64,000 bases of DNA from CADEED01 sp043747875 (GTDB lineage: Bacteria > Pseudomonadota > Gammaproteobacteria > Steroidobacterales > Steroidobacteraceae), in contig JAYTOI010000155.1 of NCBI GenBank assembly GCA_043747875.1, forward strand, positions 62,001 through 126,000. Reading direction: 5' to 3'. The notes beneath the pieces are model-generated. The model saw only the letters and a program-made list of their open reading frames with translations. It made no database searches and was not told the DNA's origin. The position numbers and the translations under genes were made by a program. Positions 42,824-50,859 of this stretch are shown here, in pieces; the first letter of the stretch is position 1; each line of letters starts with the position of its first letter.

Positions 42824-44209
42824 GTGGGCAACGTCCTTTTCGGAGCGGTGGCGCTGCTCACGATCGGCTTCGGCATGGTCAAGCGCCCCGCGTTCGTGCT
42901 GCTGATCGTGTTGATGTCCGGCATCCCGATTTCGCTTCTGACCGGGGACACCAAATATTTTATCGCGCTGGGCGGCATGAGCGGTCAGGCTGCCTGGGCA
43001 TTCGCCATCGTCATCGGCTGTCTCGCGGCGCTGATCGCCTATCTGGCACGGCTGCATCTGGTGCTGGCGCGCACGCCGGCATTCCTGCTCTTCCTGTCGT
43101 TTGCGCTCGTCAGCCTGAGTTGGGCGGATAGCCTGCTGGACGGCGTGCGCATGCTGGCGAAATACGCCGCACCGATGCTGTTTTTCTGGGTGTTGCTTGC
43201 GATGAATCCGGGCGAGCGCCTGATCCGGCGCCTCGAGCTCGCGTTGTATGCGAGCTGCTCGATCGCCGGGTTGCTGGCTTTGGTCAACACGCTCGGCGGC
43301 GGCTTCATCGCGCCGCTGCTCGCCAAGACCGGCATCCTCGGCCTGCCGGCGCTCGCGGCTCCGCACACCAGCGCCGCGAATTTCTCGTTCCTGCTCGCCT
43401 GCGGCGCCATTACCGCGTACTGCCGCTTCCTCGTCTCGCGGCGCTGGCTGACCTTGCTGCTGGCCGCGTTCTTCATGACCTGCGTGGCGTTCGCGTTCGT
43501 CAGGATCTCGCTGGCGGGCACGGTGCTCGGCATCGCCACCGTGCATTTGGTGCGCGCCCGACCTTGGGCGACACCGATGTTTGCGGCGCTCGCGGCGCTC
43601 GCGGCGCTCGCGGCGGTATTCATCGTGACCAGCGACGCCTTCATGAATCGGATGTTCTTCGTTCCGGCGCGCGTGCACTGGTCGCAGCTTCTCGCCGAGC
43701 CCGAGATGTTCATGGCCAACGTCGACACCTCGGGCCGCACGCTGCTCTGGGATCGCGCGAAGCGCGCGTTCGCCGGCGAATCAGCGTGGGTGGGCGCTGG
43801 AGTGGGGGCGGTCGACGCATGGATCAACACGGGGGATTCGCTGCATTCCGAGCTGCATTCCGAGGTGTATCGCGTGCGACTCGAGCTTGGGTGGATAGGC
43901 CTCGCCATCTATGTGCTCGGCTTGGTGGCGTTGTGGTGGCGCCTGGTGCGCGCCACGCGGCGCGCCCGCCGCGAACAGGTGACGGTCGCCATGCGCGCGA
44001 GCTGCGCGATGTTGCCGGTGTATTTCCTCACTTTGCTCACCGACAACACCATCAACTATGCCGCGGGCTTCGGTGCCATCGTCTATGGGTTCGCGGCGAT
44101 CGCACTGGTCGAGGTCGTGCCCGCGCGCTCACCAGCGTCGCGCGAAACCGCGCCCTCATCCGGCGCGCAATCACCGATCCTTCACCGAAGTGTCGTTTCC
44201 GCCGACTAG
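42824..44209 (+). CDS. O-antigen ligase/polymerase-like membrane protein (Wzy type)
   Basis: 461 residues with about 10-12 membrane helices. A large periplasmic loop contains SGRTLLWDRAKRAFAGES, WVGAGVGAVDAW, then HSELHSEVYRVRLELGWIGL, the Wzy_C/O-antigen ligase pattern with catalytic Arg/His candidates. It would polymerise flipped repeat units in the periplasm. The GTG start lies 50 bases after the fucosyltransferase. A 9-bp tandem repeat inside encodes AALAALAALAA in a helix. Ligase versus polymerase cannot be decided from sequence, but the locus has no other polymerase. Confidence 0.85.
   Translation: MGNVLFGAVALLTIGFGMVKRPAFVLLIVLMSGIPISLLTGDTKYFIALGGMSGQAAWAFAIVIGCLAALIAYLARLHLVLARTPAFLLFLSFALVSLSWADSLLDGVRMLAKYAAPMLFFWVLLAMNPGERLIRRLELALYASCSIAGLLALVNTLGGGFIAPLLAKTGILGLPALAAPHTSAANFSFLLACGAITAYCRFLVSRRWLTLLLAAFFMTCVAFAFVRISLAGTVLGIATVHLVRARPWATPMFAALAALAALAAVFIVTSDAFMNRMFFVPARVHWSQLLAEPEMFMANVDTSGRTLLWDRAKRAFAGESAWVGAGVGAVDAWINTGDSLHSELHSEVYRVRLELGWIGLAIYVLGLVALWWRLVRATRRARREQVTVAMRASCAMLPVYFLTLLTDNTINYAAGFGAIVYGFAAIALVEVVPARSPASRETAPSSGAQSPILHRSVVSAD
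43583..43615 (+). repeat. 9-bp tandem repeat inside wzy-like gene
   Basis: GCGGCGCTC repeated three times plus six bases. The unit is a multiple of three, so changes in copy number would alter a membrane helix by three residues without shifting the frame. Confidence 0.8.
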
Positions 44210-44290
44210 CTTGGCCTCTTCGTTCTTACGGATCGATCACGTCGCTGCGCCTGATGCGTGACCGTATCATCGACACTTAGGAGACGTGAC

Positions 44291-45439
44291 ATGAGTGAGC
44301 ACACTGTTTCTCGACGCGATGCGCTCTTGAATCTCGGTTCGGTCGGCACCGGCGCGGTATTGGCCGTGGGCGCGCTCGCATCCGCGCCGGCCCATGCCTC
44401 CGGCGGCACCTACTACCCGCCCGGAAACATCCTCAACTTCGGCGCCGACCCGACGGGCAGCGCGGATTCTTCCCCCGCGTTCGCGGCTGCGATTACCGCA
44501 TTGTGGAATTCGGCGGAGGGCTGCGCGCTCTACGTGCCCTCGGGCAAGTACAAGATCAAGCAGCCCATCGTGCTCAAGACCAAGATCAAGCTGTACGGCG
44601 ATGGCTTCAGCTCCGTGATCCAGTGCGCGTTCGATGGCAGCACGGTCGTCCCCAACGTCACGGCGGTAGCAGCAGGCGTCTCGCTCGCGTACGCACCGAT
44701 GGTCTGCAACACCGGCCACATCTCGTGGTGGTCCATCCAGGATCTGCAGTTCGACGGCCTCAATGGCAACGCGTATGGCGCCTGGTTCGCCGATGCCGCG
44801 CACGGCAACATGCGCAACGTGTACTTCCTGAACCTCGGCAAGCGGCCGTATACCATCCTGAATTCCACTTTCACCGACCACCACCATCTCGCGTTCTACA
44901 ACTGCGGCGACGGCGTGCTGTGCTCGAACTGCCAGGGGTTTTCGTTCGACACGCTCGGGCTCGACCGCATCGGCGGTGCGTATTCTTTCCAATGGCGAGC
45001 GGCGTCCGCGGGCTACGGCCCTTTGGACATGCGCAATGTCTGGTGTGAGAACAGCCCGGAGCGCTACAACACCATCGGGTATCTTGGCCTCGGTGGCTAT
45101 CACATCTTCGTGCGCACGATCCTGGCGTCTTCGAACGGCAACCCGAACCCCAACCTGCGCGCCATTCATCTCTTCGACAACGGCGACACGCTCAACGTCG
45201 ACAATGTGAATCTCACGTCGACGACCGCGCATGGTGTCGACATCGGGCAGATTGCGGACTACCAGAATTTCTACTACTACATTCCGACCGGTTCGGTGGG
45301 CAATGCGCTCTCCGGGCACATCAATCTAGCCAAGGTCATCGGCGGTGGTGTCATCGCGAAAGGCTCCGGCTGGAGCGTGAATGGCACAATTCAGCCGCCC
45401 GTGGCGCCCGCATCGAACACGGTCGTATCGCTGTCCTGA
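44291..45439 (+). CDS. Tat-exported beta-helix protein (pectate-lyase/tailspike-like)
   Basis: 382 residues. It carries a twin-arginine signal (SRRDALL, R8-R9, then a hydrophobic stretch ending AHA near 37). The mature protein opens with NILNFGADPTGSADSSPAF, the DUF/Pectate_lyase_3 entry motif in which an Asn-Phe-Gly-Ala-Asp segment begins a right-handed parallel beta-helix. VPSGKYKIKQPI and DLQFDGLNGNAY follow. Such proteins bind or cut polysaccharides. In this locus it may trim or remodel the exopolysaccharide, but no catalytic triad can be confirmed. Tat export suggests folding, perhaps with metal, before secretion. ATG 44291 starts the Tat motif with AGGAGAC upstream. Confidence 0.82.
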   Translation: MSEHTVSRRDALLNLGSVGTGAVLAVGALASAPAHASGGTYYPPGNILNFGADPTGSADSSPAFAAAITALWNSAEGCALYVPSGKYKIKQPIVLKTKIKLYGDGFSSVIQCAFDGSTVVPNVTAVAAGVSLAYAPMVCNTGHISWWSIQDLQFDGLNGNAYGAWFADAAHGNMRNVYFLNLGKRPYTILNSTFTDHHHLAFYNCGDGVLCSNCQGFSFDTLGLDRIGGAYSFQWRAASAGYGPLDMRNVWCENSPERYNTIGYLGLGGYHIFVRTILASSNGNPNPNLRAIHLFDNGDTLNVDNVNLTSTTAHGVDIGQIADYQNFYYYIPTGSVGNALSGHINLAKVIGGGVIAKGSGWSVNGTIQPPVAPASNTVVSLS

Positions 45440-45523
45440 TCGAGCGTCCGGTGGTTCCCGGGCCATGATGCCCGCGTGGCGCGATGGGCTTTCGTCGCAC
45501 CGCGTTTGCGGGGCGCTCGGTTG

Positions 45524-46759
45524 TCAGTGGTTCGCGTGTGGCGTGGCCGCCGGATTGCCCGCCACACCGGCTCCGGAGCTGGCGCCGGCGTCCACGATGG
45601 CGCCGCGATAGATTTCGCGCAAACTCGCAAGCCCGGCGGCCGGCGACAGCTCGCGCTCGAAGCGCACACGGCCGGCCGCGCGCAGTCGCGCGCGATCGTC
45701 CGGCGCCTGCCACAGCCGTGACACCGCCGCCGCGAGTTCGTCGGCCGAGCCGCTGCGGAACTTGATGCCGTCGATTCCATGTTCGACCAGCTCGCGCAAT
45801 CCACCGATGTCGGCCACCACCAGGGGTGCGCCGGTTGCGAACGCCTCGACGACGACGCGTGGAAATCCCTCGTAGCATTCAGACGGCACGATCAGCAACG
45901 CCGCACCGCGCATCAGCGCGAGCACGCGCTCGGACGGCACGCGCCCCAGGAACTCCACCGGAAGATCTTTCGCTTCGCGTTCCAGCTGTTCGCGCAGCGC
46001 GCCGTCGCCGGCGATGCGCAGCCGGATGCCGGACAGGCGGCGCCACGCGTGCAACATCGTCGCCACGCCTTTCTCCCGGGTCAGCCGGCCAACGAACAGC
46101 GCGTAGGGCTCGGCGGCATCCGGCGCACCGAGGCCGGGATCGAAAGGCAGACAGTTGCCGCGCACCACGATGCGTTCGGGCGACAAACCATGCGCGATGA
46201 ATTTTTGCGCCGCGAATTGTGTCAGCACGATGAATCTATCCACCGAAGTTTGATAGGTCCTGCGCACTCGATGCAGCGCCGAGCCCAGCACCATGCCGGC
46301 CGTCGCGAGCCGCGAGTCGCGGTAGCAGGCGTGGATCAGCGCGGGCAGGGGATCGCGGCCCACGCACAGCTCGCAGGGCCGGCCCGCGCGGTTGAGCAGG
46401 CCGTTGGCGCAGAACATGCGGTAGTTGTGCAGGGTCTGGACCACCGGCACGCCCGCTTCGCGGCACGCGTGGTACGCGGCAGGAGAGATCTGGGGGAACG
46501 TGTTGTGGAAGTGCGCCACGTCCGGTTTCGTTTGCTGAATCAAGGTGCGCAGCGCGCGCAGCGAGCTGGCAGACCAGGCGTTGGACACCGCCGCGCTCAG
46601 CGCGCCGCGCAGCCCGGCGGGCAGGTCGTCGTTGCGGCGAATGAACGGGATCACTTCGAACCCGGCGTCCTCGAGCAGGCGCTGCTCGCCGCGCACCACC
46701 TCGTCCTCGCCCGAGGGCGCGGACGAGCGGTAGAAGTTGTGAGCCAGCAGGACGCGCAT
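45524..46759 (-). CDS. Glycosyltransferase family 4 (GT-B) enzyme
   Basis: 411 residues. GT-B fold starting MRVLLAHNFYRSSAPSGEDE. The donor domain has FVGRLTREKGVATMLHAW, then AGDGALREQLE, then PSECYEGFPRVVVEAFATG with the intact E-x7-E motif. It adds a sugar during repeat-unit assembly. A VCGRDPL-like Cys-rich insert (FCANGLLNRAGRPCELCVGR) may bind a metal, as in other CxxC-containing GT4 enzymes. The start at 46759 removes 11 upstream codons that lie outside the fold. A truncated copy of its N-terminus sits at 36190. Confidence 0.88.
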   Translation of the reverse strand: MRVLLAHNFYRSSAPSGEDEVVRGEQRLLEDAGFEVIPFIRRNDDLPAGLRGALSAAVSNAWSASSLRALRTLIQQTKPDVAHFHNTFPQISPAAYHACREAGVPVVQTLHNYRMFCANGLLNRAGRPCELCVGRDPLPALIHACYRDSRLATAGMVLGSALHRVRRTYQTSVDRFIVLTQFAAQKFIAHGLSPERIVVRGNCLPFDPGLGAPDAAEPYALFVGRLTREKGVATMLHAWRRLSGIRLRIAGDGALREQLEREAKDLPVEFLGRVPSERVLALMRGAALLIVPSECYEGFPRVVVEAFATGAPLVVADIGGLRELVEHGIDGIKFRSGSADELAAAVSRLWQAPDDRARLRAAGRVRFERELSPAAGLASLREIYRGAIVDAGASSGAGVAGNPAATPHANH

Positions 46760-46783
46760 CCGGACAGGCTGCCGTCTCAACGT

Positions 46784-46797
46784 GTCATACACGTGTC
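46784..46797 (+). promoter_or_regulatory. Pho-box-like direct repeat before WecB-like gene
   Basis: GTCATACACGTGTC, with half-sites TGTCATA and TGTCG 11 bp apart, ends 36 bases before the ATG at 46834. A TTAAACAT stretch at 46804-46811 could serve as a -10 element. It also lies upstream of the divergent GT4 gene. Confidence 0.45.
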
Positions 46798-46833
46798 GCC
46801 ATCCTTAAACATACCCACGGCAGCCTTGCGGAC

Positions 46834-47592
46834 ATGCAACACATGCTCGGTGTGCCGATCTGGGACCAGGGACTCGATGCGCTCGTCGCGCGCTCGATGG
46901 ATGCCATCGACTCGGACGCGCTCGGCGAGCCGTTCGTATTCGCCTGCGCGAACCCGCATTCGCTCGTCGTCGCGCATCGCGACGCGGATTTCCACCGCGC
47001 GCTGCGCACCGCCGACGCCGTGGTGGCGGACGGCGTGGGCATGCAGGTGGCGGCGTCGATGGTGGGACGACGCATCGGCACGCGCATCACGGGCATCGAC
47101 TATTTCCTCGGCGTCATGGGCGCGCTCGAGGCGCGCGGCGGCGGCCGCGTCGCATTTTTCGGTTCGAGCGCGGCGGTGCTGCAGCGGTTGAGCCTGCGCG
47201 TGCGCGAACGCTTTCCGCGCGTCACCATCGTCGCCGGGCTTTCGCCGCCGTACGGTGCATGGCCGACGGAGACCGACGCGCGTTTCGTGGCCGAGATCAA
47301 TCGCGCGGCGCCTGATGTGCTGTGGGTGGGCATGACGGCGCCCAAGCAGGAGAAGTGGGTGCGCGATCACGCGCCGGTTCTGTGCTGCGCCGTGGTCGGT
47401 TCCATCGGCGCGGTGTTCGACTATTTCGCGGGCACGGTGCGTCGCGCGCCGCAGTGGGTATGCCATCTCGGGCTCGAATGGGCCTACCGACTCGCGTTCG
47501 AGCCGCGCCGCCTGTGGCGGCGCACCTTCGTCTCGGGTCCGCAGTTCCTGCGGCTCGCGATCAGCGAAGCGCGCCGCGCGCGGGCCCAGTGA
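46834..47592 (+). CDS. WecB/TagA/CpsF family glycosyltransferase (GT26)
   Basis: 252 residues. The full GT26 signature is present: ACANPHSLVVAHRD, then VVADGVGMQVAASMVG, then FFGSSAAVLQRL, then GLSPPYGAWP, then WVGMTAPKQEKW and VGSIGAVFDYFAGTVRRAPQW. It transfers a sugar (ManNAc-type in known members) onto the first sugar-lipid intermediate made by a WecA-like enzyme, which is encoded just downstream at 49146. It lies 10 bases before the exosortase gene, so both share a transcript. Confidence 0.92.
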   Translation: MQHMLGVPIWDQGLDALVARSMDAIDSDALGEPFVFACANPHSLVVAHRDADFHRALRTADAVVADGVGMQVAASMVGRRIGTRITGIDYFLGVMGALEARGGGRVAFFGSSAAVLQRLSLRVRERFPRVTIVAGLSPPYGAWPTETDARFVAEINRAAPDVLWVGMTAPKQEKWVRDHAPVLCCAVVGSIGAVFDYFAGTVRRAPQWVCHLGLEWAYRLAFEPRRLWRRTFVSGPQFLRLAISEARRARAQ

Positions 47593-47602
47593 GCGCGCGC
47601 GC

Positions 47603-49138
47603 ATGACCATATTCGCCATCCTCGCTGCCATCCTCGCCGCATGCTTGTGGCAGCGTGACGCCGTCGACTGGCTGGTCTATCTATGGGGCGCGCGCGAGGA
47701 GTTCTCGCACGGTCCGTTGCTGCCGCTTCTGGCACTCTGGCTGGCGTGGCGCCGGCGCGGCGAGCTCGCGGCATTGCCGCGCGCCGCAGTGGGCCCCGGG
47801 CTCGCGGTGGTGGCGGCCGGCGTGGCCGTGGTGTTGTTAGGCGATCTGTCGGCTCTCATGACCATCGTGCAGTACGGTCTGGTGCTGATGATCTGCGGCC
47901 TCGTCATCGCGTGGCTGGGCGTGCGCGCCGTGCCGCGCATCTGGCTGCCGCTGCTGCTGCTGTTCCTGGCGATCCCGCTGCCGAACTTCATCCTGAACAA
48001 TCTATCCACCGAGCTGCAGCTGTTGTCTTCGAAGCTCGGCGTGGCGCTGATCCGCGCCTTCGGCGTCAGCGTGACGCTCGACGGCAATGTCATCGACCTC
48101 GGCACCCACAAGCTCGAAGTGGCCGCAGCCTGCGATGGACTGCGCTACCTGTTCCCGTTGATCACCCTGTCGTTCGTCATGGCGTACTTCTACCGCGCGC
48201 CGCTGTGGAAGCGCACGCTGGTGTTCGCGTCCAGCATTCCGCTGTCCATCGCGATGAACGGTCTGCGCGTCGGCAGCATCGGGCTGTTGGTCGAACGTTG
48301 GGGCATCGGCATGGCCGAGGGCTTCTTCCACGAGTTCCAGGGCTGGCTGATGTTCATGTTCAGCGCCGCGCTGCTGTTCGCCGAGATCGTCATCCTGTCG
48401 CGCATCGGTGGCGGCTGGTCCGCATGGCGGCGCGAGTTCGGCCTCGACCCGGACGTGCCGTTGCCGCCGCCGTCCGCAGCGCGCGCCCGTCTGACGCAGT
48501 TCACGCCCGCGGTGGGCATCGCGTCGGCCGCCGTGGTGGTGGTGGCGGTGGGCGGCATGCTGGCGCCGGCGCGCGTCGATGCCGCGCCCGAGCGCAGCGA
48601 CTTCACGCGGCTGTCGATGAGCGAGGGTGCGTGGACCGGCCGGCGCGACCGTCTCGACGGCGTCTATCTGGACGCGCTCAAGCTCGACGACTATGTGCTC
48701 GCGGATTTCAGCGCGCACGGCCGGCCGCCCGTGAACCTGTACGTGGCCTTCTACAATTCGCAGCGCAAGGGCGAATCCGCGCACTCGCCGCGTTCGTGCA
48801 TCCCGGGCGGAGGTTGGCGGATGCGCGAAGTCACGTCGCGCAACGTCGCGCTCGGTGGTTTGGGCACCATCGCGGTCAATCGCGTGGTCATCGAGCGCGG
48901 CGACGTCAAGCAGGTGGTGTACTACTGGTTCGACCAGCGCGGCCGGGTGCTGACGAACGAGTATCTGGTCAAGTGGTACATCTTCTGGGACTCGCTGACG
49001 CGCAACCGCACCGACGGCGCGATGCTGCGTCTGACTACTCCGGTATTCGCGGGCCAGACCGAGGCCGACGCCGACCGCGCGCTCGAGGATTTCGCGCGGC
49101 AGCTCGTGCCGGCGTTGCGTCCGCACATTCCCTCGTGA
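47603..49138 (+). CDS. Exosortase with fused EpsI domain (XrtD-type, VPLPA-specific)
   Basis: 511 residues. The N-terminal 280 form a polytopic membrane protease-like domain with the exosortase catalytic trio: C177 in AAACDGLRY, R222 in NGLRVGS and H243 in HEFQGW. After the last helix (about 300-320) comes a periplasmic EpsI-like domain (about 330-505: VAFYNSQRKGESAHSPRSC, then VVYYWFDQRGR). This two-domain form is what I recall for the VPLPA-CTERM-specific exosortase D, and the window has two proteins ending in VPLPAA tails. It would cut those tails during export. Neighbouring genes make undecaprenyl-linked sugar, the possible acceptor. Confidence 0.9.
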   Translation: MTIFAILAAILAACLWQRDAVDWLVYLWGAREEFSHGPLLPLLALWLAWRRRGELAALPRAAVGPGLAVVAAGVAVVLLGDLSALMTIVQYGLVLMICGLVIAWLGVRAVPRIWLPLLLLFLAIPLPNFILNNLSTELQLLSSKLGVALIRAFGVSVTLDGNVIDLGTHKLEVAAACDGLRYLFPLITLSFVMAYFYRAPLWKRTLVFASSIPLSIAMNGLRVGSIGLLVERWGIGMAEGFFHEFQGWLMFMFSAALLFAEIVILSRIGGGWSAWRREFGLDPDVPLPPPSAARARLTQFTPAVGIASAAVVVVAVGGMLAPARVDAAPERSDFTRLSMSEGAWTGRRDRLDGVYLDALKLDDYVLADFSAHGRPPVNLYVAFYNSQRKGESAHSPRSCIPGGGWRMREVTSRNVALGGLGTIAVNRVVIERGDVKQVVYYWFDQRGRVLTNEYLVKWYIFWDSLTRNRTDGAMLRLTTPVFAGQTEADADRALEDFARQLVPALRPHIPS

Positions 49139-49145
49139 CGGGACC

Positions 49146-50774
49146 ATGCAGCTGCTGCTGCTCCTGGTAGTCGCGCTCACGATCACCGTGGCGCTCATCC
49201 CGCCGCTGGCGAACGCAGCGGGAAGGTTCCGGCTGCTCGACCGGCCCGGCGAGCGCAAGGTGCACGCGGTGCCGATTCCGCGCATCGGCGGCATCGCGAT
49301 GGTGGCCGGCACGCTCCTGCCATTGGCTATCTACACGCTGCCCGGCGAGTGGGGCGCGATCTACGCCGGCGTCGGCATCCTGTTGACGATGGGCCTCCTC
49401 GACGATCGCTTCGAGCTGACGTGGCCGTGGAAGCTCGCGGCGCAAGTGCTCGCGTGCGCGCTGGCCGTGCAGGCGGGCGGCGTGTCGATCGAGGCCGCGA
49501 CGCTCTCCGACCGGATCGAACTACCGGCGGCCGTGTCCTTCCTGCTGAGCTTCGTATTCCTGGTGGGCGTGACCAACGCGATCAATCTCTCCGACGGGCT
49601 CGACGGGCTGGCGGGCGGCACGACACTGCTGTCCGTGCTCGCGATCGGCTGGATCAGCTTCACCGCGGGCAACTACCCGGTCGCCGCGACGACGGCGGCG
49701 CTGACCGGCGCGCTACTGGGGTTCCTGCGCTTCAACACGCATCCCGCGCGCGTTTTCATGGGCGACAGTGGCAGCCAGGTGTTGGGCTTCCTGGCCGGCG
49801 TCGTCGCGATCAAGGCGACGCAGGGCGCCGAGGCCACCGTCAGCGCGGCGCTGCCGTTGCTGCTGCTGGCGTGGCCAATCCTCGACACCCTGGCGGTGAT
49901 GACCGAGCGCATGCGCGCCGGACGCTCGCCGTTCAGCGCCGACCGGCGTCATTTCCATCATCGCCTCCTGACGCTGGGTTTCGATCACTACCAGTCGGTG
50001 CTCATCATCTACGCCGTGCAGGGCGCGTTGTTCCTGCTCGCGTACCTGCTGCGCTACGAGTCCGACGTGCTGATCGGAGCGGCCTTCGTGGCGTTCGCCG
50101 GCATCGTGATCGGCTTGCTCGAGGGCGCGCGTGTCACGGGCTGGCAGTTGTCGCGCGCCGCACCTGGGCCGTCGCAGATCGCGCGCCGCGTGCGCTGGCT
50201 CGCCGAGCACGACCGCCTGGCGCGCGGCTGCCGCGCGCTGCTGCTGCTGTTGCTGGGCGCATATGCGGCGTCGGTCGCCATCGCGCCGTTGGCCGTGAGT
50301 CCGGACGTCGCGGTTCTGGCCGCCGTGCTGGCGATGCTGCACGCCGTCGTGCTCGTGTCGGGCAATCGTCCGACGAGTGTCTTGCTGTTGCGCGGGGCGC
50401 TGTTCGTGGCCGCGGCCATGCTGGTGTACCTCGACCAGCAATCGCTCGGCGGTCTCGCGCCGCGCTCGGCTGCGATCGCCGCGATCTTCGGTGCGCTCGC
50501 GTTGCTCGTGCTGCTGCGCTTTCGCGTGAGCGGCGAGCGCCGCTTCGCGTTCACGACGCTCGATGCGCTGGTGCTGTTCGTGGCCATCGTCGCGCCCTTC
50601 ATCGCGGGCGCATCCGAGTCCGCGAGCAGCGTCGCGCTCGGCATCCTCAAGCTCGTCGCGCTCGGCTACGCGCTCGAGTTCGCGCTCGAGCAGTGGCGCG
50701 TGGCGCGCGGCGGCGCACTGGTGGCCGCGCTGCTGCTGGCCTGGGTGGCGGGACGGGGTGTGTTGCCGATGTAG
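49146..50774 (+). CDS. WecA/MraY-family undecaprenyl-phosphate sugar-1-phosphate transferase
   Basis: 542 residues, many membrane helices. The polyprenyl-phosphate transferase core covers about 1-320: RPGERKVHAVPIPRIGG near the start, catalytic LLDDRF (D86, D87), NAINLSDGLDGLAGG near 145-159, FMGDSGSQ, and HFHHRLL near 269. It starts repeat-unit synthesis by loading a sugar-1-phosphate (GlcNAc in WecA) on undecaprenyl phosphate. About 200 extra residues of hydrophobic C-terminal sequence, six or so helices, are not in WecA itself. It starts 8 bases after the exosortase stop. Confidence 0.9.
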   Translation: MQLLLLLVVALTITVALIPPLANAAGRFRLLDRPGERKVHAVPIPRIGGIAMVAGTLLPLAIYTLPGEWGAIYAGVGILLTMGLLDDRFELTWPWKLAAQVLACALAVQAGGVSIEAATLSDRIELPAAVSFLLSFVFLVGVTNAINLSDGLDGLAGGTTLLSVLAIGWISFTAGNYPVAATTAALTGALLGFLRFNTHPARVFMGDSGSQVLGFLAGVVAIKATQGAEATVSAALPLLLLAWPILDTLAVMTERMRAGRSPFSADRRHFHHRLLTLGFDHYQSVLIIYAVQGALFLLAYLLRYESDVLIGAAFVAFAGIVIGLLEGARVTGWQLSRAAPGPSQIARRVRWLAEHDRLARGCRALLLLLLGAYAASVAIAPLAVSPDVAVLAAVLAMLHAVVLVSGNRPTSVLLLRGALFVAAAMLVYLDQQSLGGLAPRSAAIAAIFGALALLVLLRFRVSGERRFAFTTLDALVLFVAIVAPFIAGASESASSVALGILKLVALGYALEFALEQWRVARGGALVAALLLAWVAGRGVLPM

Positions 50775-50859
50775 CGCAGACGTAGGCTGCGTGTCACATG
50801 GCCGCAAAGTTGGATGCCTAGGTTTGCAGCTCCCCGCATCGACCATAGGAAGATCCGAA

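Noticed and set aside
43583..43615. The 9-bp repeat in the wzy-like gene as a phase-variation switch.
   Set aside because: The unit is a multiple of three, so changing copy number cannot switch the frame off.
45459..45474. A CGGGC/GCCCG hairpin between convergent genes as a terminator.
   Set aside because: The stem is five base pairs and has no T-tract on either side.
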